In this document: positions 23,213 through 34,775 of the stretch, piece by piece
Layout of the letters: every line of letters begins with the position of its first letter
Numbering within the stretch: the first letter of the stretch is position 1
Assembly: GCF_032062135.1 (NCBI RefSeq)
Contig: NC_092861.1
Span: 124,122,866 to 124,186,865, forward strand
From: Pyxicephalus adspersus
Taxonomy: Eukaryota; Chordata; Amphibia; Anura; Pyxicephalidae
DNA: 64,000 nt
Direction: 5' to 3'
Program-made: the position numbers and the translations under genes
The notes under the pieces: model-generated
The model's input: the letters and a program-made list of their open reading frames with translations, nothing else
Told to the model about the DNA's origin: nothing
Databases searched by the model: none

Positions 23213-23497
23213 GGCTACGTAAACACGCTCCATTATTGTTGTTGGAATTGATTGTTTCTAGCAACAAAAAGACTAAAAGATGAATGAGCGCTGTACATAC
23301 AGGACTGTTCTCTTCTATAGAAAGGGGGAGAAGGAGCGAGTGGCACCCACTGTGCTCTCCTCTGTTCCATTGCGGTTATTCATCTTCTGTTGTTCATGCA
23401 TCCGCCAGGACAGATCCATGAACGACTTCTGTACACGTCAGATTCATGTCTGAAATGAGCCCATCGGCCGAGAATCATCTGACATGTGTACATAGCT
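23213..23497 (+). mobile_element. PIF/Harbinger-like MITE, diverged
   Basis: Starts GGCTACGTAAACACGC and ends GACATGTGTACATAGCT, whose reverse complement AGCTATGTACACATGTC matches the terminal repeat of the element at 23876. Confidence 0.5.
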
Positions 23498-23875
23498 TAT
23501 AACATGTGTGCCAATCGCTAAGCTCATTCATTGCATCATACAAACCAAAGAAACATGCAGCTTCACACTACCTGGTTGCTGTTAATATTGACACTGCATA
23601 TCATGAAACCCAAGTTGTGCTTGGCACTGAAATACTCATTTCCCAACTCCAGTGTAGTAAATACAGAAGCAGGGCCTGCAAATTAAAAACAGTTCTAATG
23701 ATAGAAATCCAAAGGATTGTGTGCTAAAAGAAAAGTTATACAGGCTTCATAAAACAATAAGTAATGTGATGCCCAATATTAGATGACAAAAGAAAAAAAT
23801 ACCAATAAACCTTGGTTTGTGAAGGGATGCAACATGTTGCAGTGTTCTCCCCAGAGAGAGAGAGAGAAGATGTAA

Positions 23876-24256
23876 GGCTAGGTACACATGTGAAAAATTA
23901 TTGTTAGAAAACAAACGATTAACGATTATTTTGAATGATCATATAATGCACGGTTCTGTACATGCTGTAGATAAGATCTTTCAAATCTCATCCACCAAAA
24001 ACGTACACACATTAGATACGATCATTTGAACGATGTAGGAAGTGACGTGACTGGAGAAAGTGTACCGCGGAACAATCCACGATCACTGAATGACCATACA
24101 CACAATAGATAGCAAACGCTCATCGCCTGATCAGATCCGCCGGGACGGTTGTTTGTTTCCAGCGATATTCCTCATCGTTGTTCACTTTTTTTGTTAATGA
24201 TTATTGGATGATGATCGTTAGTCGCTCGTTTCCAACGATAATTGTTGCACGTAGCC
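23876..24256 (+). mobile_element. PIF/Harbinger-like MITE with TAA target duplication
   Basis: The left end GGCTAGGTACACATGTG and the reversed right end GGCTACGTGCAACAATT form terminal inverted repeats. TAA lies immediately outside both ends (23873-23875 and 24257-24259). A TWA duplication is the hallmark of PIF/Harbinger. The 381-bp element has no coding capacity. Confidence 0.6.
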
Positions 24257-24389
24257 TAAATGGGTGGTCAAAAAGTGGACAGACAACATGTAACACATGA
24301 CAGCCCTGACCGCCATCAACCCCTCCCACATACCTTTGCTACAACTTTCTAATGCCACCCTCTTAGATTTTTATTGTCTTTGTATCATT

Positions 24390-24670
24390 GGGCAGCACAG
24401 TGGCTCAGAGGTAAATTCTCTGGCCTTTGCTGCGCTAGGTCCCAAGTTCGAATCTCGGCCAGGACACTATCTGCATGGAGTTTGCAGGTTCAGGCTCCTC
24501 CCACAATTGGCTTTAGACTGTGGTAATGACTTATGACTATGGTAGTGACATTAGATTGTGAGCCCCTTTGAGGGACAGCTAGTGACATGAAAATGGACTT
24601 TGTACTGCGCTGCGTAAGATGGTGCTATATTAATATTGTGTAGTAATAATAATAATAATAATAATAATAT
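24390..24670 (+). mobile_element. tRNA-derived SINE with an L2-type tail
   Basis: The head starts GGGCAGCACAGTGGCTCAG and carries an A box (about 24401-24412) and a B box (AGTTCGAATCT, 24445-24455). The tail has TTAGATTGTGAGCCCC, then GCGCTGCGTAAGATGG and a TAA repeat. The tail matches the local L2-type LINE 3' ends. It lies in XPO1 intron 1. Confidence 0.85.
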
Positions 24671-24763
24671 TGTGCCCCTCTAATATGACCCAGCTTTTCA
24701 GCAGCCATCCAAAAACTGCCAGTTGATTACTAAAAAGTGGTTGGTGCGCTGGCAGAATGGGTC
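24671..24763 (+). repeat. Dispersed repeat, second copy
   Basis: Diverged copy of the 22806-22905 sequence, directly after the SINE tail. Confidence 0.45.
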
Positions 24764-25620
24764 AGGGTCACCACACAAAGGTTTGCAACTTATACTACTG
24801 CATGCATGGAACCCTGAATTTAAATCCAACCGGGTAATATTTGCACATTTTTTTTAATTGGAAAATTTCCAGGGGTTAAATAATAAGTAATCATTTTTTT
24901 TTAATGACAGGAAAATAAATGCTAGTTTGCCTGGTTTAAACTGACAGCATGAATTGTTATTTATGTGCAGCAAAACATTGGCACAGAAAGGAATAAACCA
25001 TTCACCCTGCTGCCAATGCTGATTACTACAGGGCAGGTGGAAATCACACATTGATGGATGCTGGCTCTGCCATCCGAGCATCGTGACACGTGCCCACCTG
25101 GTCACCCCGTCCCCTGGTGCTCTTCTGCAGGTAGCACGGTGTGTCTCGTTCCCTCCCGCAGCAGCCTCTCCCTGCCCCTCCCTCCCTAGCACGTGACGCT
25201 GCTCGCGGAGCTCTCCACACACGCTGTAACATTTCTGGAAATTTCCACTCCGCCAGCAACTCGCCAAAACACAGGGGCTCAGCGGGCTGATCTCACACAC
25301 GTCTGCCCGCTCTCCTGACAGCCTATTCGGCCACGGCCTTTAGGAAAGTCGCCTAAAAGCCTGAGGCCTACTAGGCATTTGCAGTTTTTTTTTTTTTTTA
25401 AACCTAGCATAGAGGGACGTGTGAGCCCCTTATGAGCATCACACTAGATGAAGAATAGAAGGTAGAAGTACATGTATGTAATATGTCAGGGTCACACGTG
25501 TAGGCCGCACACACAGCCCCCAGCTCCAGTATGGTACACACCCCCTCCACCTTGTGAGGCCCTCCTAGGAAGCCTGCCGTCCACCACCCTTCATTCACTC
25601 ACAAAACCCTATTCTGAGCT

Positions 25621-25688
25621 GTTGCCAGGGGTAACCAGGCCTGACCCGTTGCCAGGGGTAACCAGGCCAACCTGTTGCCAGGGGTAAC
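25621..25688. repeat. Three tandem copies of an RFX-type X-box palindrome
   Basis: GTTGCCAGGGGTAAC occurs at 25621-25635, 25648-25662 and 25674-25688, as part of a 26-27-bp tandem unit ending in CAGGCC. The 15-mer fits the RFX X-box consensus GTNRCC-N(0-3)-RGYAAC with a 3-base spacer. It lies just inside intron 1 of XPO1 if the 25819 donor is used. Binding is inferred, not shown. Confidence 0.7.
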
Positions 25689-25824
25689 CAGGCCTGCTCA
25701 CTTCCCATGAATCGGCCTACAGCCCGCGACCTTCTAGCTGAGAGGAGCCACATGTCCGACCCACCGAGCCTGGAAGGCCGCACAGAGAGAGAAGCAGAAA
25801 TGCCCAGGTATGAAGCACACTTAC

Positions 25825-26300
25825 CGAGAACGGAGCTGCCTCTTCCTCAGCACACAAACGATCCAATAATAATCCAGCACGGAGCTTCACATAGAAATCG
25901 CCTCGGGCGGGCGTGGGACCCCCTCGGTCTGTCGGTGATAATATTAGGGTGTATGGCGGGTTTATTGGTGGGGAAAGGGGAGCAGTCCGCCCTTACTCTC
26001 CAATGAATGGGGGTAAGGTAGTCTGTGGGCCTAGGCCGGGGCTCTCGCCTCACACTCACTACTACTAATGAATGGCCAGTGGTAATATTGTCTCCGGGGG
26101 CCTCTACAACATAGCAGGAGGCAGAAAATTAGGCGGATAGTGTTTTCAAGTTACTCGCCGTGTTGGAGGCGCGGCGAAGCGGGCGGGCAAGCTGAAAGAG
26201 GCGCTTCTTCTACTCTAATGCCACACACTCGCAACCGGTTAGAACCGGTTCAGACTGGGACATTCCATCTCCGTTTAGTTCTCAAGCCCATGGCGCCGCC
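25825..26300 (-). other. XPO1: Candidate XPO1 non-coding first exon (5' UTR)
   Basis: A strong minus-strand splice donor, CTCG|GTAAGTG, lies at 25819-25824 inside the CpG island and would splice to the acceptor at 12679. The right-hand boundary is an estimate from the CCAAT positions. A weaker alternative donor (GAGA|GTAAGG) lies near 25990-26000. No open reading frame here needs to be real. Confidence 0.4.
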
Positions 26301-26944
26301 GAGCGTTTGGAAACCTGTGTAACTCCTCCTTCCTGGAGCACCCATTGGCTAGGTGCCTTCCCCTAGATTGAGATGATTGGTTGCCAGGACCGCTTGTCAA
26401 TCTGCTTAAGTTCACGCCCATTCTCCCCTGTTTTTTTTTTTTTTATTTGAGCTCATTGCCGCGAAGCGACTACAGAAGAAGCAGAGGGATGACGTATGGG
26501 ATAGGTTGCTGATTGGCTGAATAGAGATGCCAGTCATGGGGCAAGGTTTGGTCGCCGTGGAAACAGGACCTGACCCCCCCCCCCGCCTGTGTTCGCTTGT
26601 TCTCTGTGAAGGTTTTGGCGCCCTGTGATAGTGAGGAGCATGGTGTCTGGGCTGTGCTGGTTCTGGTTCCGGAGCTCTGCTGCAGCTGCCTGACACCCTG
26701 TGTTTGTTTTGGATGTATCTGATGAGATAACTTCCAGTTTAGCTCTTTCATTTTTCTAGTAAACACAGTCACGAGTTTTGTAGTGATTGCAGAGTCCCTT
26801 TCTCCTTTGTTTAGGGATTACATGTGACCCTGGCAGATCTGTGCACCCTCAGACATGGCAACACATCTGAGAAGCTGGCAACAAGTGGGCATACCACCAG
26901 CCTGATCCCCATTGCCAGTGATTAGGAGAGCACACATACACACA

Positions 26945-27334
26945 CTTAAAGAGAAAGTAAACTCAAAAGTGCCCAAAACAAAAAAATTCTTGTCTTCTAT
27001 TGGGTCCAGTATCCGTCTCTGCATCGGGCATTCTCTTCTTTTGGGTTGTTCTTACGTCACCTGACGCAGGCATGGGATCAGGTGATACAGTTTGGAAAAA
27101 AAACTTGCCCATCTCACTGCACATGCATGAAAAGGCTCCTGTGCATGCCCGAGATGCTCAGGCATGCGCATAAGGAGCACCCAAGATCCTCACAGGATGC
27201 GTGACCTAGGTATCTCGGGAGGCTCTGCATGCCCATTTATTCTCGATCGCCTAGGTGTTGCATTTTTTATTTTTTTTACCTTGTTGTCTATCCCTTTTAT
27301 GTAAAGAAACTTCTGAGTTTAGGTACACTTTAGG
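26945..27334 (-). mobile_element. TTAA-family MITE (copy 2, minus)
   Basis: The left end TTAAAGAGAAAGTAAACTC and right end GAGTTTAGGTACACTTTA are the two family termini in reverse orientation, with the GGAGGCTCTGC and GCATGCGCA blocks between. It lies just upstream of the XPO1 promoter. Confidence 0.6.
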
Positions 27335-27689
27335 TGGCTTCTTTTACACACAGTTATTAGGAAACCATTACTCCTCACCGCCTGTGCTAATTTAGCTGCC
27401 CTTCAAATTGGAAGCTGAAAATATACTCTAAAGTGCTTCAAAAACCACTTTATTTCTGTTTTCTGAGCAGTGTGCTAATATTTGGAATGCTTTCTCACCT
27501 CTGGATGAACATCAGGAACCTATGATAAGTACAGTTCATTAGACAAAGTCCATTTATACTTCCCTCCATCAGTCTGCTGAAATGTTTGCATCTCTTAGCA
27601 AAGTTTTCTTTGCATTTGGAGCACCGGTGCACTCAAAGAATCCTGTGAGGTGTAGAAAATATTTAGGCTTATTATTATTACGATGTATT

Positions 27690-28074
27690 ACATTATTATG
27701 TACACACGTGCAAAAATTGTCATTGGAAATAAGTGATTAATGACCGATCGATAGTTGTTAACCAAAAAGTGCACAACAACGCCGATGAACGAGGAATGCC
27801 GCTGTAAATAAACGACCATCCTGGCGAAGATCGTTTGCTATTTATTGTGTGTACAGTATAGTGATCGTGAATAGTTCTGCGGTACACTTTCTCCAGTCAC
27901 GTCACTTCCTGCATCGTTCAAACAATGGTATCTAGTGTGTGTACATTATTGGTGGATTATATTTGAACGATCGTATCATTACAGCATGTACAAAATCGTG
28001 CAATATACGATGGTTCAAAATAATTGTTGATCTGTCATTTTCTAATGACAATTATTGCACGTGTGTATGTAGCC
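27690..28074 (+). mobile_element. PIF/Harbinger-like MITE, second copy
   Basis: The ends TGTACACACGTGCAAAAATT and ATTGCACGTGTGTATGTAGCC are inverted and match the 23876 element. The interior shares CACTTTCTCCAGTCACGTCA, inverted relative to the first copy. Confidence 0.6.
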
Positions 28075-28573
28075 TTAATGATTACGCTAACATTATGGTG
28101 GTTTTTTTTTTTTTGAGCGGTGAAGTGAAATTTATTAAGATTAATTTTTCTCTGTGATTCCGCTGGGAAGACTTTTCTAACTTCCTGTCTTGTTCCGCCA
28201 GAGATGGGGGTTGCTATTGTCATCAGGAACACAAAGGCACAGAGGGTAACAAAGGCATTGTCGGAAGATCTTTCACTACTAAAAATGTGTTTTTTGGCCA
28301 TGGGCCTCTTTCCTACTTGTGGTGGAAAATCATGCAATTTACCACTCCCAGGTACATAGAAAACTGCACCACAGGTAAAAGTGATTGCAGCTGCAATATG
28401 GTTCTTTCTCCAGAAGGGGAAAAGCAACCATGTGGCTAAAAAACACATGTTACTTTCTGGAATCATAGCAGCTGCATGAATGAAATGATTCCCAGTTGCT
28501 CCTATTCACATAAATAGAATTAGTTGGGCCACAGGTGAGTATGCAGAGGAACACTGCAGGTCTGAAATTGGTG

Positions 28574-29090
28574 TTAAAGCGTACCTAAACTCAGAATTTT
28601 TACCTTACATAAAAGGGTAGACAACCCTTTTATGTAAGGTATGTAAGGTAGAAATTCTGTTTGTTAGTGTTTTTTTTAGGTGCAACACCCTTTTTTTTTT
28701 TTTTTTAAAGTGTGCAGCACTGCTCCCTTAATAAATGGGAGCGCAGAGCCTCCCGGGATACCTATGTCATGCATCCCAGGAGGCTCTTGGCTGCTCCTTT
28801 TGTGCATGCCCAAGCATCTCGGGCATGCGCTGTAGGAACCCTTTTGCCTATAGGAAAAGAAATTGCTGATCTCATGCATGCACAGTGAGATCGGCAAGTT
28901 TTTTTTTCCCATCTAGGAAGAAGAACCCAGAAGAACGGAGAAGATGGCGGCGCCTAGCTTCGGCCCGAAGACGGATACCAGAACATCGCGGGACCCAATG
29001 GAAGAAAGCTCTAGACAGGTTGACTGCTCTGTGGCATTGAAGGTGTGTTTTTTTTTTTTGGGGGGGGTATTTTTAATTCCTCTTTTAGCC
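28574..29090 (+). mobile_element. TTAA-family MITE with YY1-like motif (copy 3)
   Basis: Starts TTAA-AGCGTACCTAAACTCAG, includes an internal hairpin around AAAAGGGTAGACAACCC, then GAGCCTCCCGGGATACC, CTCGGGCATGCGC and GAAGATGGCGGCGCC. The right end is diverged. Confidence 0.65.
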
Positions 29091-29149
29091 CTGTACAGCT
29101 GTGAGATGTTTGTCACTGGAAATGATCTTTCATTAACAATTCCAGTTAC

Positions 29150-29373
29150 AGATGGACAAATGAGTACATACATGAGTCTGTACACGCAATACCACGCTGT
29201 TCTATGAAGAGGACGATTGAGCACTGCTGAGCTTTCCTTCATAGAAAAGTATGGTTGTCATTCATTAATCCACCACAGTGACATCTGAGAACCACTGTAC
29301 GTGTCAGATTTTTGCTTGAGACAAGCACGACTATTCATCTCTGGCGACAATCGTTTGCTGTATGTATGTAGCT
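29150..29373 (+). mobile_element. Diverged PIF/Harbinger-like MITE
   Basis: The right end GCTGTATGTATGTAGCTTTAG and the internal phrases TGTACGTGTCAGATTTTTGC and GGCGACAATCGTTTGC recall the 23213 and 27690 elements. The left boundary is approximate. Confidence 0.4.
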
Positions 29374-29399
29374 TTAGTTTTTGTCCCAAGAGCAGACAC

Positions 29400-32300
29400 T
29401 TTCCCGTGATTACATAAACAGAGATGAAATCTCACAAAATGGGGCTGAAAGTTCAAAGATCTGACCCCATTAAAAAAATGTTTTTAATATAGTTGGTTAC
29501 CATTGTTCAACAAAGGGTGGAAAGCCTGATTAAAGACTTATTAGAACACAAAGTATGAGCTATCACACAGATATTTTGAGACGCTGAAAGATCTGTGATC
29601 AATCAGGAATAATTTTCTTCTTACATAAAAAAGGGCGGTTGTTCCTCTGCTGCCTGTAAGATGCAAGTTTCAACAGTATGAAGCTTAAACAAAGATGAAC
29701 CCACAGGTCTCAGAAAGAACTTTCCAGGCTTGGCCAGTTTTAATGTTAGTTAAAAAATTAGAGCATAGTAAAGACTGGTGGAAACCAGAAAAGCAAAGCA
29801 CACACTGTGGATCACAAAAGTCTTCCAACAAGCTTGAAAAATATATTGTTTGAATAGGAACAAACCGTTTACTATGCAGGTGTTCAGTAGTATAAAAAAC
29901 AAAACAAAAAACAAATGTCTTCTGTCCTTTTTTTTCCAGTATATACAGCTTGTCTCTCACTGTTGCTTACCAAGTGTGGGATTTGACAGTCTGTTAGTTG
30001 TCAGACTTGCATCTTCCAGACAAGTACAGAAAGCTTTGATGATGTCCACAGCAGCCTTGGGATTATAGCCAGCACTTTTGACCATCTATATACTTATAAA
30101 TAACATTATTGACAATTAGACAGAATACTATTACCATTTGGGTATTCAGTCAGCCATGGCCTTTTTATTGGCTTTAATGAAACATATATTTATTAACCAA
30201 ACATCTTTACATTGTATGATAAACCAACGCAATATAAGATATCATAACTGTGTTTGAGCTTGACCACCACAGCTTGACTCTTAATGTACCACATTTCTCC
30301 TAAAGTCCTTCCTGAGAAGAGACTAAACCAGATAAATTTGGGCCATAACAAGGTAAGTGGGGGGGGAGTTATGTAGCTTTTTTTATTTTCCAACTGCAAC
30401 TAACTGTCTTTTCTTTCTTTATTTTTTTTTTGAAGAATAATTTTTATTACAAGTCTTCTTTTCGAAGTGTCCCTGGAGCATGCCCTAACTGCTCAGAGGA
30501 CATATAGTGTAGCAGTGTTTGTAAATTTCAAAACTTTTAGCAATTTTTCCATTATGGAATTTTTAACCACCAATGGGAAAACTTGGCTTATGATCACTTT
30601 TAAAACATGACCATATTGTTGCACTTTTTGCATTGTGAATTGCTTAAAACAACCTATCTGAACCCTGAGTTCATTTCAAACCTTGATAGGTATATCTAGA
30701 ATCTAGTTGCTATTTACAAAGCAAACATTTTTGGACACCTATCAAGACTGTAACTGAAGTCAACCTATTAGCTACTAATGCTATCCAGGAAACACTGGTG
30801 CTATAAAAGAGTTGCTAAACTTTAAAGATTTGCATCATATATGATTATTTATGTTTTTTTTGTGCACTTTTGGTACAGCCATCAGGGTAGAAGCAGGGCA
30901 TTGCTTCCTCATATCAGAAACTCCAACTCCGAGGAAAACAGTGAGCAGCACAGTAGTGACACCAATTCCTACACCATTCCCAATAAGACTAGCAGTCATT
31001 GGCACTCTACCTTAGATTTACATTTCACATATACAGCTATAAGTCTCTAGGCACACTCACATATTAGCCACACTTGTGTATTTCAGGAGCTATTCCAGAC
31101 AAAATATCTTTTAGGAAACTGTTTAGGCACAATTACCACTACTGGTTGTTCAGGTCCAGTGTAAAGTGGCCCTTCACATATAAAATAACAAAAATGTTAT
31201 CATACATAAGATGCAAACCTATGCCTGCAGAAGCTTTTATTTGCTGTCTTCGATCTCAAAAGGGTTGTCGCTAATGGAAAATGCTCTGGTACTTATACTG
31301 TCCAATCATTTTGATAGGCGCCTTACCACCTAGTAGGAATGCCTGAGAAGGGGGCCCAAGCTACATCACATAGATAAAATACATGGTTTAATGTATCTTG
31401 GCACTCAACTGGGTTTTCAGTATCGATTATAAGCCCTGTTGTGCCAAAACTTTTTTTTCTTGGAATTTTTTTTTTACTTTCTATTTTACAGTCAAAAGGG
31501 ACAGGAAGATGGGACAGGCATAGGAAAGTGCAAAATGTGCCACTGCATGAGGGCCCTGGGCTCTCCTCAACCAATGGCGCCCTTATAGGGGCTTCAAGTC
31601 AGTTCTGCACAGGGGCCTGCTCCTAACTACACCTACTACTGACATGAAGTGATGAGGAATTTCTCCAAACAGAAACTGAAGCCAAAAAACAATTGGGTAC
31701 ACTGGAGAATAATATGACTTTTTGTCATACCTTAGGAAGGGGCGATTGGCATTGGGGTTCCCTGAGCTAAGCCCTTCCTTTCCTTTTAGGACCCCAAAAA
31801 AGCCACTTCTTCTAGTCTGATAATTGAAAGGGGGAGGGGTGAAGAGGGGGTTCTCTTGACTACTGCAGGGATCTGGTCTTTCTCCACTTTGGAGGGAAAC
31901 CAGGTTAAGCACCTTTACAGGCAGGAACTTCCTAGGATTTTTTTTCTGGTGTAAACGGGGTGTCATTGATACACACTATGAGATATACATGATCTTGTTT
32001 TTGACTATAGTTTCTGATCAATCATTCTGATTAATTTTCTATTGGTGGTAAAGAGGACCGTTTTTTACCTCACACATTCTCTGTTTGCTCTAGGTAAAAC
32101 TAGTTTATTTTGGGCTTAACTAGGCAAAGAAAGTATTTATTTAAAATCAAACACTAATGGGGTCTGTAGGCCCTCAAAATTGTCATTTACTATCACATAG
32201 TAAAAACTGGTTCTCCAGTCCTCCAAGAGGATTTACATGGTGGCAACCAACAAACTTATTTAGTATTTAGGATCTTTGAGATCTTTGTAATATTGATAAA

Positions 32301-32660
32301 CAAAATGCATATAGTATTTCATTATTACTTTTTCCATCTGTCATCTCCCTCACTTCCTTAATGTCCACCCAATTGATGTGCTAACTAACCTGTGTTCAAT
32401 TATCTCTCTGTCTTCATCATTTAACACTCTGGTAAGAACAACATATGAATGGGTGCTATGAATGGGGTTGCCCACCTCCTATACACTACAGTACTGCACA
32501 TCCTTAAATGTTGTATCTGATTAGAATAAAAATTCTGTACTCTGTGTTTTGTGTTCAAATGTTAACAATTATTGTATTTTAACCTAGTATATTACTGTCA
32601 AAAAGGAAAACTAATAAACAAAATAACTGTAAAACCATAATAAAGACATAGTCCATAGTC
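29400..32660. other. Intergenic stretch, no gene seen
   Basis: Anonymous AT-rich sequence. The ORFs are short, overlap on both strands and show no domain, splice or codon signal that I can support. Confidence 0.5.
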
Positions 32661-32663
32661 ATA

Positions 32664-32717
32664 TCCTCCTTTGGCTTACAGTACCATCTGTATGCTGATG
32701 ACACTCAAATTTATCAA
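32664..32717 (+). mobile_element. LINE reverse-transcriptase fragment (L2/CR1 type)
   Basis: The frame starting at 32664 reads SSFGLQYHLYADDTQIYQ, containing the catalytic YADD motif in the context typical of L2/CR1-clade LINEs. It is cut by the gap; the sequence after the gap (33683 on) is a matching LINE 3' tail. Confidence 0.85.
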
Positions 32718-33682
32718 NNNNNNNNNNNNNNNNNNNNNNNNNNNNNNNNNNNNNNNNNNNNNNNNNNNNNNNNNNNNNNNNNNNNNNNNNNNNNNNNNNN
32801 NNNNNNNNNNNNNNNNNNNNNNNNNNNNNNNNNNNNNNNNNNNNNNNNNNNNNNNNNNNNNNNNNNNNNNNNNNNNNNNNNNNNNNNNNNNNNNNNNNNN
32901 NNNNNNNNNNNNNNNNNNNNNNNNNNNNNNNNNNNNNNNNNNNNNNNNNNNNNNNNNNNNNNNNNNNNNNNNNNNNNNNNNNNNNNNNNNNNNNNNNNNN
33001 NNNNNNNNNNNNNNNNNNNNNNNNNNNNNNNNNNNNNNNNNNNNNNNNNNNNNNNNNNNNNNNNNNNNNNNNNNNNNNNNNNNNNNNNNNNNNNNNNNNN
33101 NNNNNNNNNNNNNNNNNNNNNNNNNNNNNNNNNNNNNNNNNNNNNNNNNNNNNNNNNNNNNNNNNNNNNNNNNNNNNNNNNNNNNNNNNNNNNNNNNNNN
33201 NNNNNNNNNNNNNNNNNNNNNNNNNNNNNNNNNNNNNNNNNNNNNNNNNNNNNNNNNNNNNNNNNNNNNNNNNNNNNNNNNNNNNNNNNNNNNNNNNNNN
33301 NNNNNNNNNNNNNNNNNNNNNNNNNNNNNNNNNNNNNNNNNNNNNNNNNNNNNNNNNNNNNNNNNNNNNNNNNNNNNNNNNNNNNNNNNNNNNNNNNNNN
33401 NNNNNNNNNNNNNNNNNNNNNNNNNNNNNNNNNNNNNNNNNNNNNNNNNNNNNNNNNNNNNNNNNNNNNNNNNNNNNNNNNNNNNNNNNNNNNNNNNNNN
33501 NNNNNNNNNNNNNNNNNNNNNNNNNNNNNNNNNNNNNNNNNNNNNNNNNNNNNNNNNNNNNNNNNNNNNNNNNNNNNNNNNNNNNNNNNNNNNNNNNNNN
33601 NNNNNNNNNNNNNNNNNNNNNNNNNNNNNNNNNNNNNNNNNNNNNNNNNNNNNNNNNNNNNNNNNNNNNNNNNNNNNNNNNN
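32718..33682. other. Assembly gap (965 N) inside a LINE
   Basis: The gap is bounded by LINE reverse transcriptase on the left and an L2-type 3' tail on the right, so it probably hides the C-terminal part of the LINE ORF. Confidence 0.95.
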
Positions 33683-33776
33683 GTCTGTATTAGTCTGTCA
33701 TTTGCAATCCCTATTTAATGTACAGCGCTGCGTAATATGTTGGCGCTATATAAATCCTGTTTAATAATATTAATAG
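33683..33776 (+). mobile_element. L2-type LINE 3' end
   Basis: GTCATTTGCAATCCC, TGTACAGCGCTGCG and GTTGGCGCTATATAAATCC form the shared LINE/SINE tail seen elsewhere in the window. Confidence 0.8.
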
Positions 33777-33779
33777 TCA

Positions 33780-34775
33780 TGTAAAGCAATTAAAATTTGT
33801 GTATTGTCACATTTGTTACATGGTATCTGTTTGCAGGTAGTAAAGCAGCTGAAACATAATTGAAAATAGGAGGAGTAGTTCCAGGCATCCTGTACTGGCT
33901 GCTACCACTTTCTATCCTTCAGGCAATAATCCAACTCTGTTTGTCAGTTCTTGTTGTTGGATATTTTAAGTTGCATTGTCACAGCTCAGGCAGTATGGTG
34001 TTTCAAATTCTCTACACAGTGCTTTGCTCTGGCCATGTCTGCAACATGAAACTGCAAACAGTAAAACATATACAACTTTCTCTTTGTATATAGAGCTTCT
34101 GCATAAATATTATATTTATTGTTGTACCTTGATCATGTATTTTGTATTCCTGCTGAGTCAACTTAATGCTCATTTATCATTTGTCTCAAAGGTATATTTA
34201 AAAGGAAATTTAATCTGCATACATTTGCCTTCCCTGGTTTCTATATTCTCTTTTCAAAAATATTCTAAAAAAAAAAACTTTCTGCTTTATTGCATAAGTT
34301 TATTTAGATCCAGTGACCTCATCACCAGGTCTCTTTGGTTCTGTTAGCAATGCAGGTGGATCACAACTGGTGGGGAGAGCTGTCGGGGTGCTATATTTAG
34401 GTTCCTGGAAACTGTGTGAGGCTAAACCTCCTTGACTGAAAGAACTTTAATGACTAAAAGAAGCGGGCTATGGACAGAAATGCAGACTGTTCTTTCTGTT
34501 TGCACAGGATGGAAGCTTGGCAGGATCCTTCTGCTTGAAACAATAGATTTGTAAGTCAAAGAACATTTGGCAAAACAAAATACATAGATAATTCAATATG
34601 TCAATATATCTACTACAGTGGTTTTGTTTTTCTGAATCCCTCTGCAACATGGACAGATCTGTGTTCTAGTTGCTGTAACATGGTAACAATGCTGCAATGA
34701 TTATTGACACACAAATGAAAACCAACTACCAATCTATATTCCCATTTCTCCTATTGTATGCTGCTTTACCACCTC
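33780..34775. other. Intergenic stretch, no gene seen
   Basis: Two overlapping plus-strand ORFs (33860-34347) are hydrophobic but have no recognisable domain or splice context. I do not call a gene. Confidence 0.4.

Larger units (their letters stand above)
12679..25824 (-). other. XPO1: XPO1 intron 1 (13.1 kb), repeat-rich, no gene seen
   Basis: The stretch between the ATG-exon acceptor and the candidate first-exon donor holds TTAA-flanked MITEs, PIF/Harbinger-like MITEs, a tRNA-derived SINE, a 32-base poly(A) tract and anonymous AT-rich sequence. Its ORFs are short and lack splice-site or codon support. Confidence 0.6.
25060..26600 (-). promoter_or_regulatory. XPO1: CpG-rich promoter region of XPO1
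   Basis: This is the only long CpG-rich block in an otherwise AT-rich window, and it lies upstream of the ATG exon in the direction of XPO1 transcription. Three ATTGG pentamers on the plus strand (26344-26348, 26376-26380, 26512-26516) are CCAAT boxes in the minus orientation; the last two are about 130 bp apart. TGACGTA (26490-26496) resembles a CRE, and GTCGCCGTGGAAAC (26551-26564) resembles an RFX X-box. The human XPO1 promoter is known to depend on CCAAT boxes bound by NF-Y, which fits. I cannot place the start site exactly; about 26250-26330 is most likely if the CCAAT boxes act from upstream. Confidence 0.75.

Noticed and set aside
24390..24470. A and B boxes suggesting a tRNA gene
   Set aside because: The sequence continues into an L2-type tail and repeat; no cloverleaf with paired acceptor stem can be drawn. 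It is a SINE head.
24854..25300. 148-codon minus ORF near the CpG island
   Set aside because: It sits in GC-rich intron/promoter sequence, with no conserved motif and no link to the XPO1 frame.
28035..28466. 143-codon minus ORF, partly hydrophobic
   Set aside because: It overlaps a Harbinger-like MITE end, has no splice context and no recognisable domain.
32671..33693. 340-codon ORF across the second gap
   Set aside because: It is almost all N, and its frame is not the LINE frame containing YADD.
33860..34347. Overlapping hydrophobic plus-strand ORFs
   Set aside because: The hydrophobicity follows T-rich composition; no family match and no splice sites in phase.
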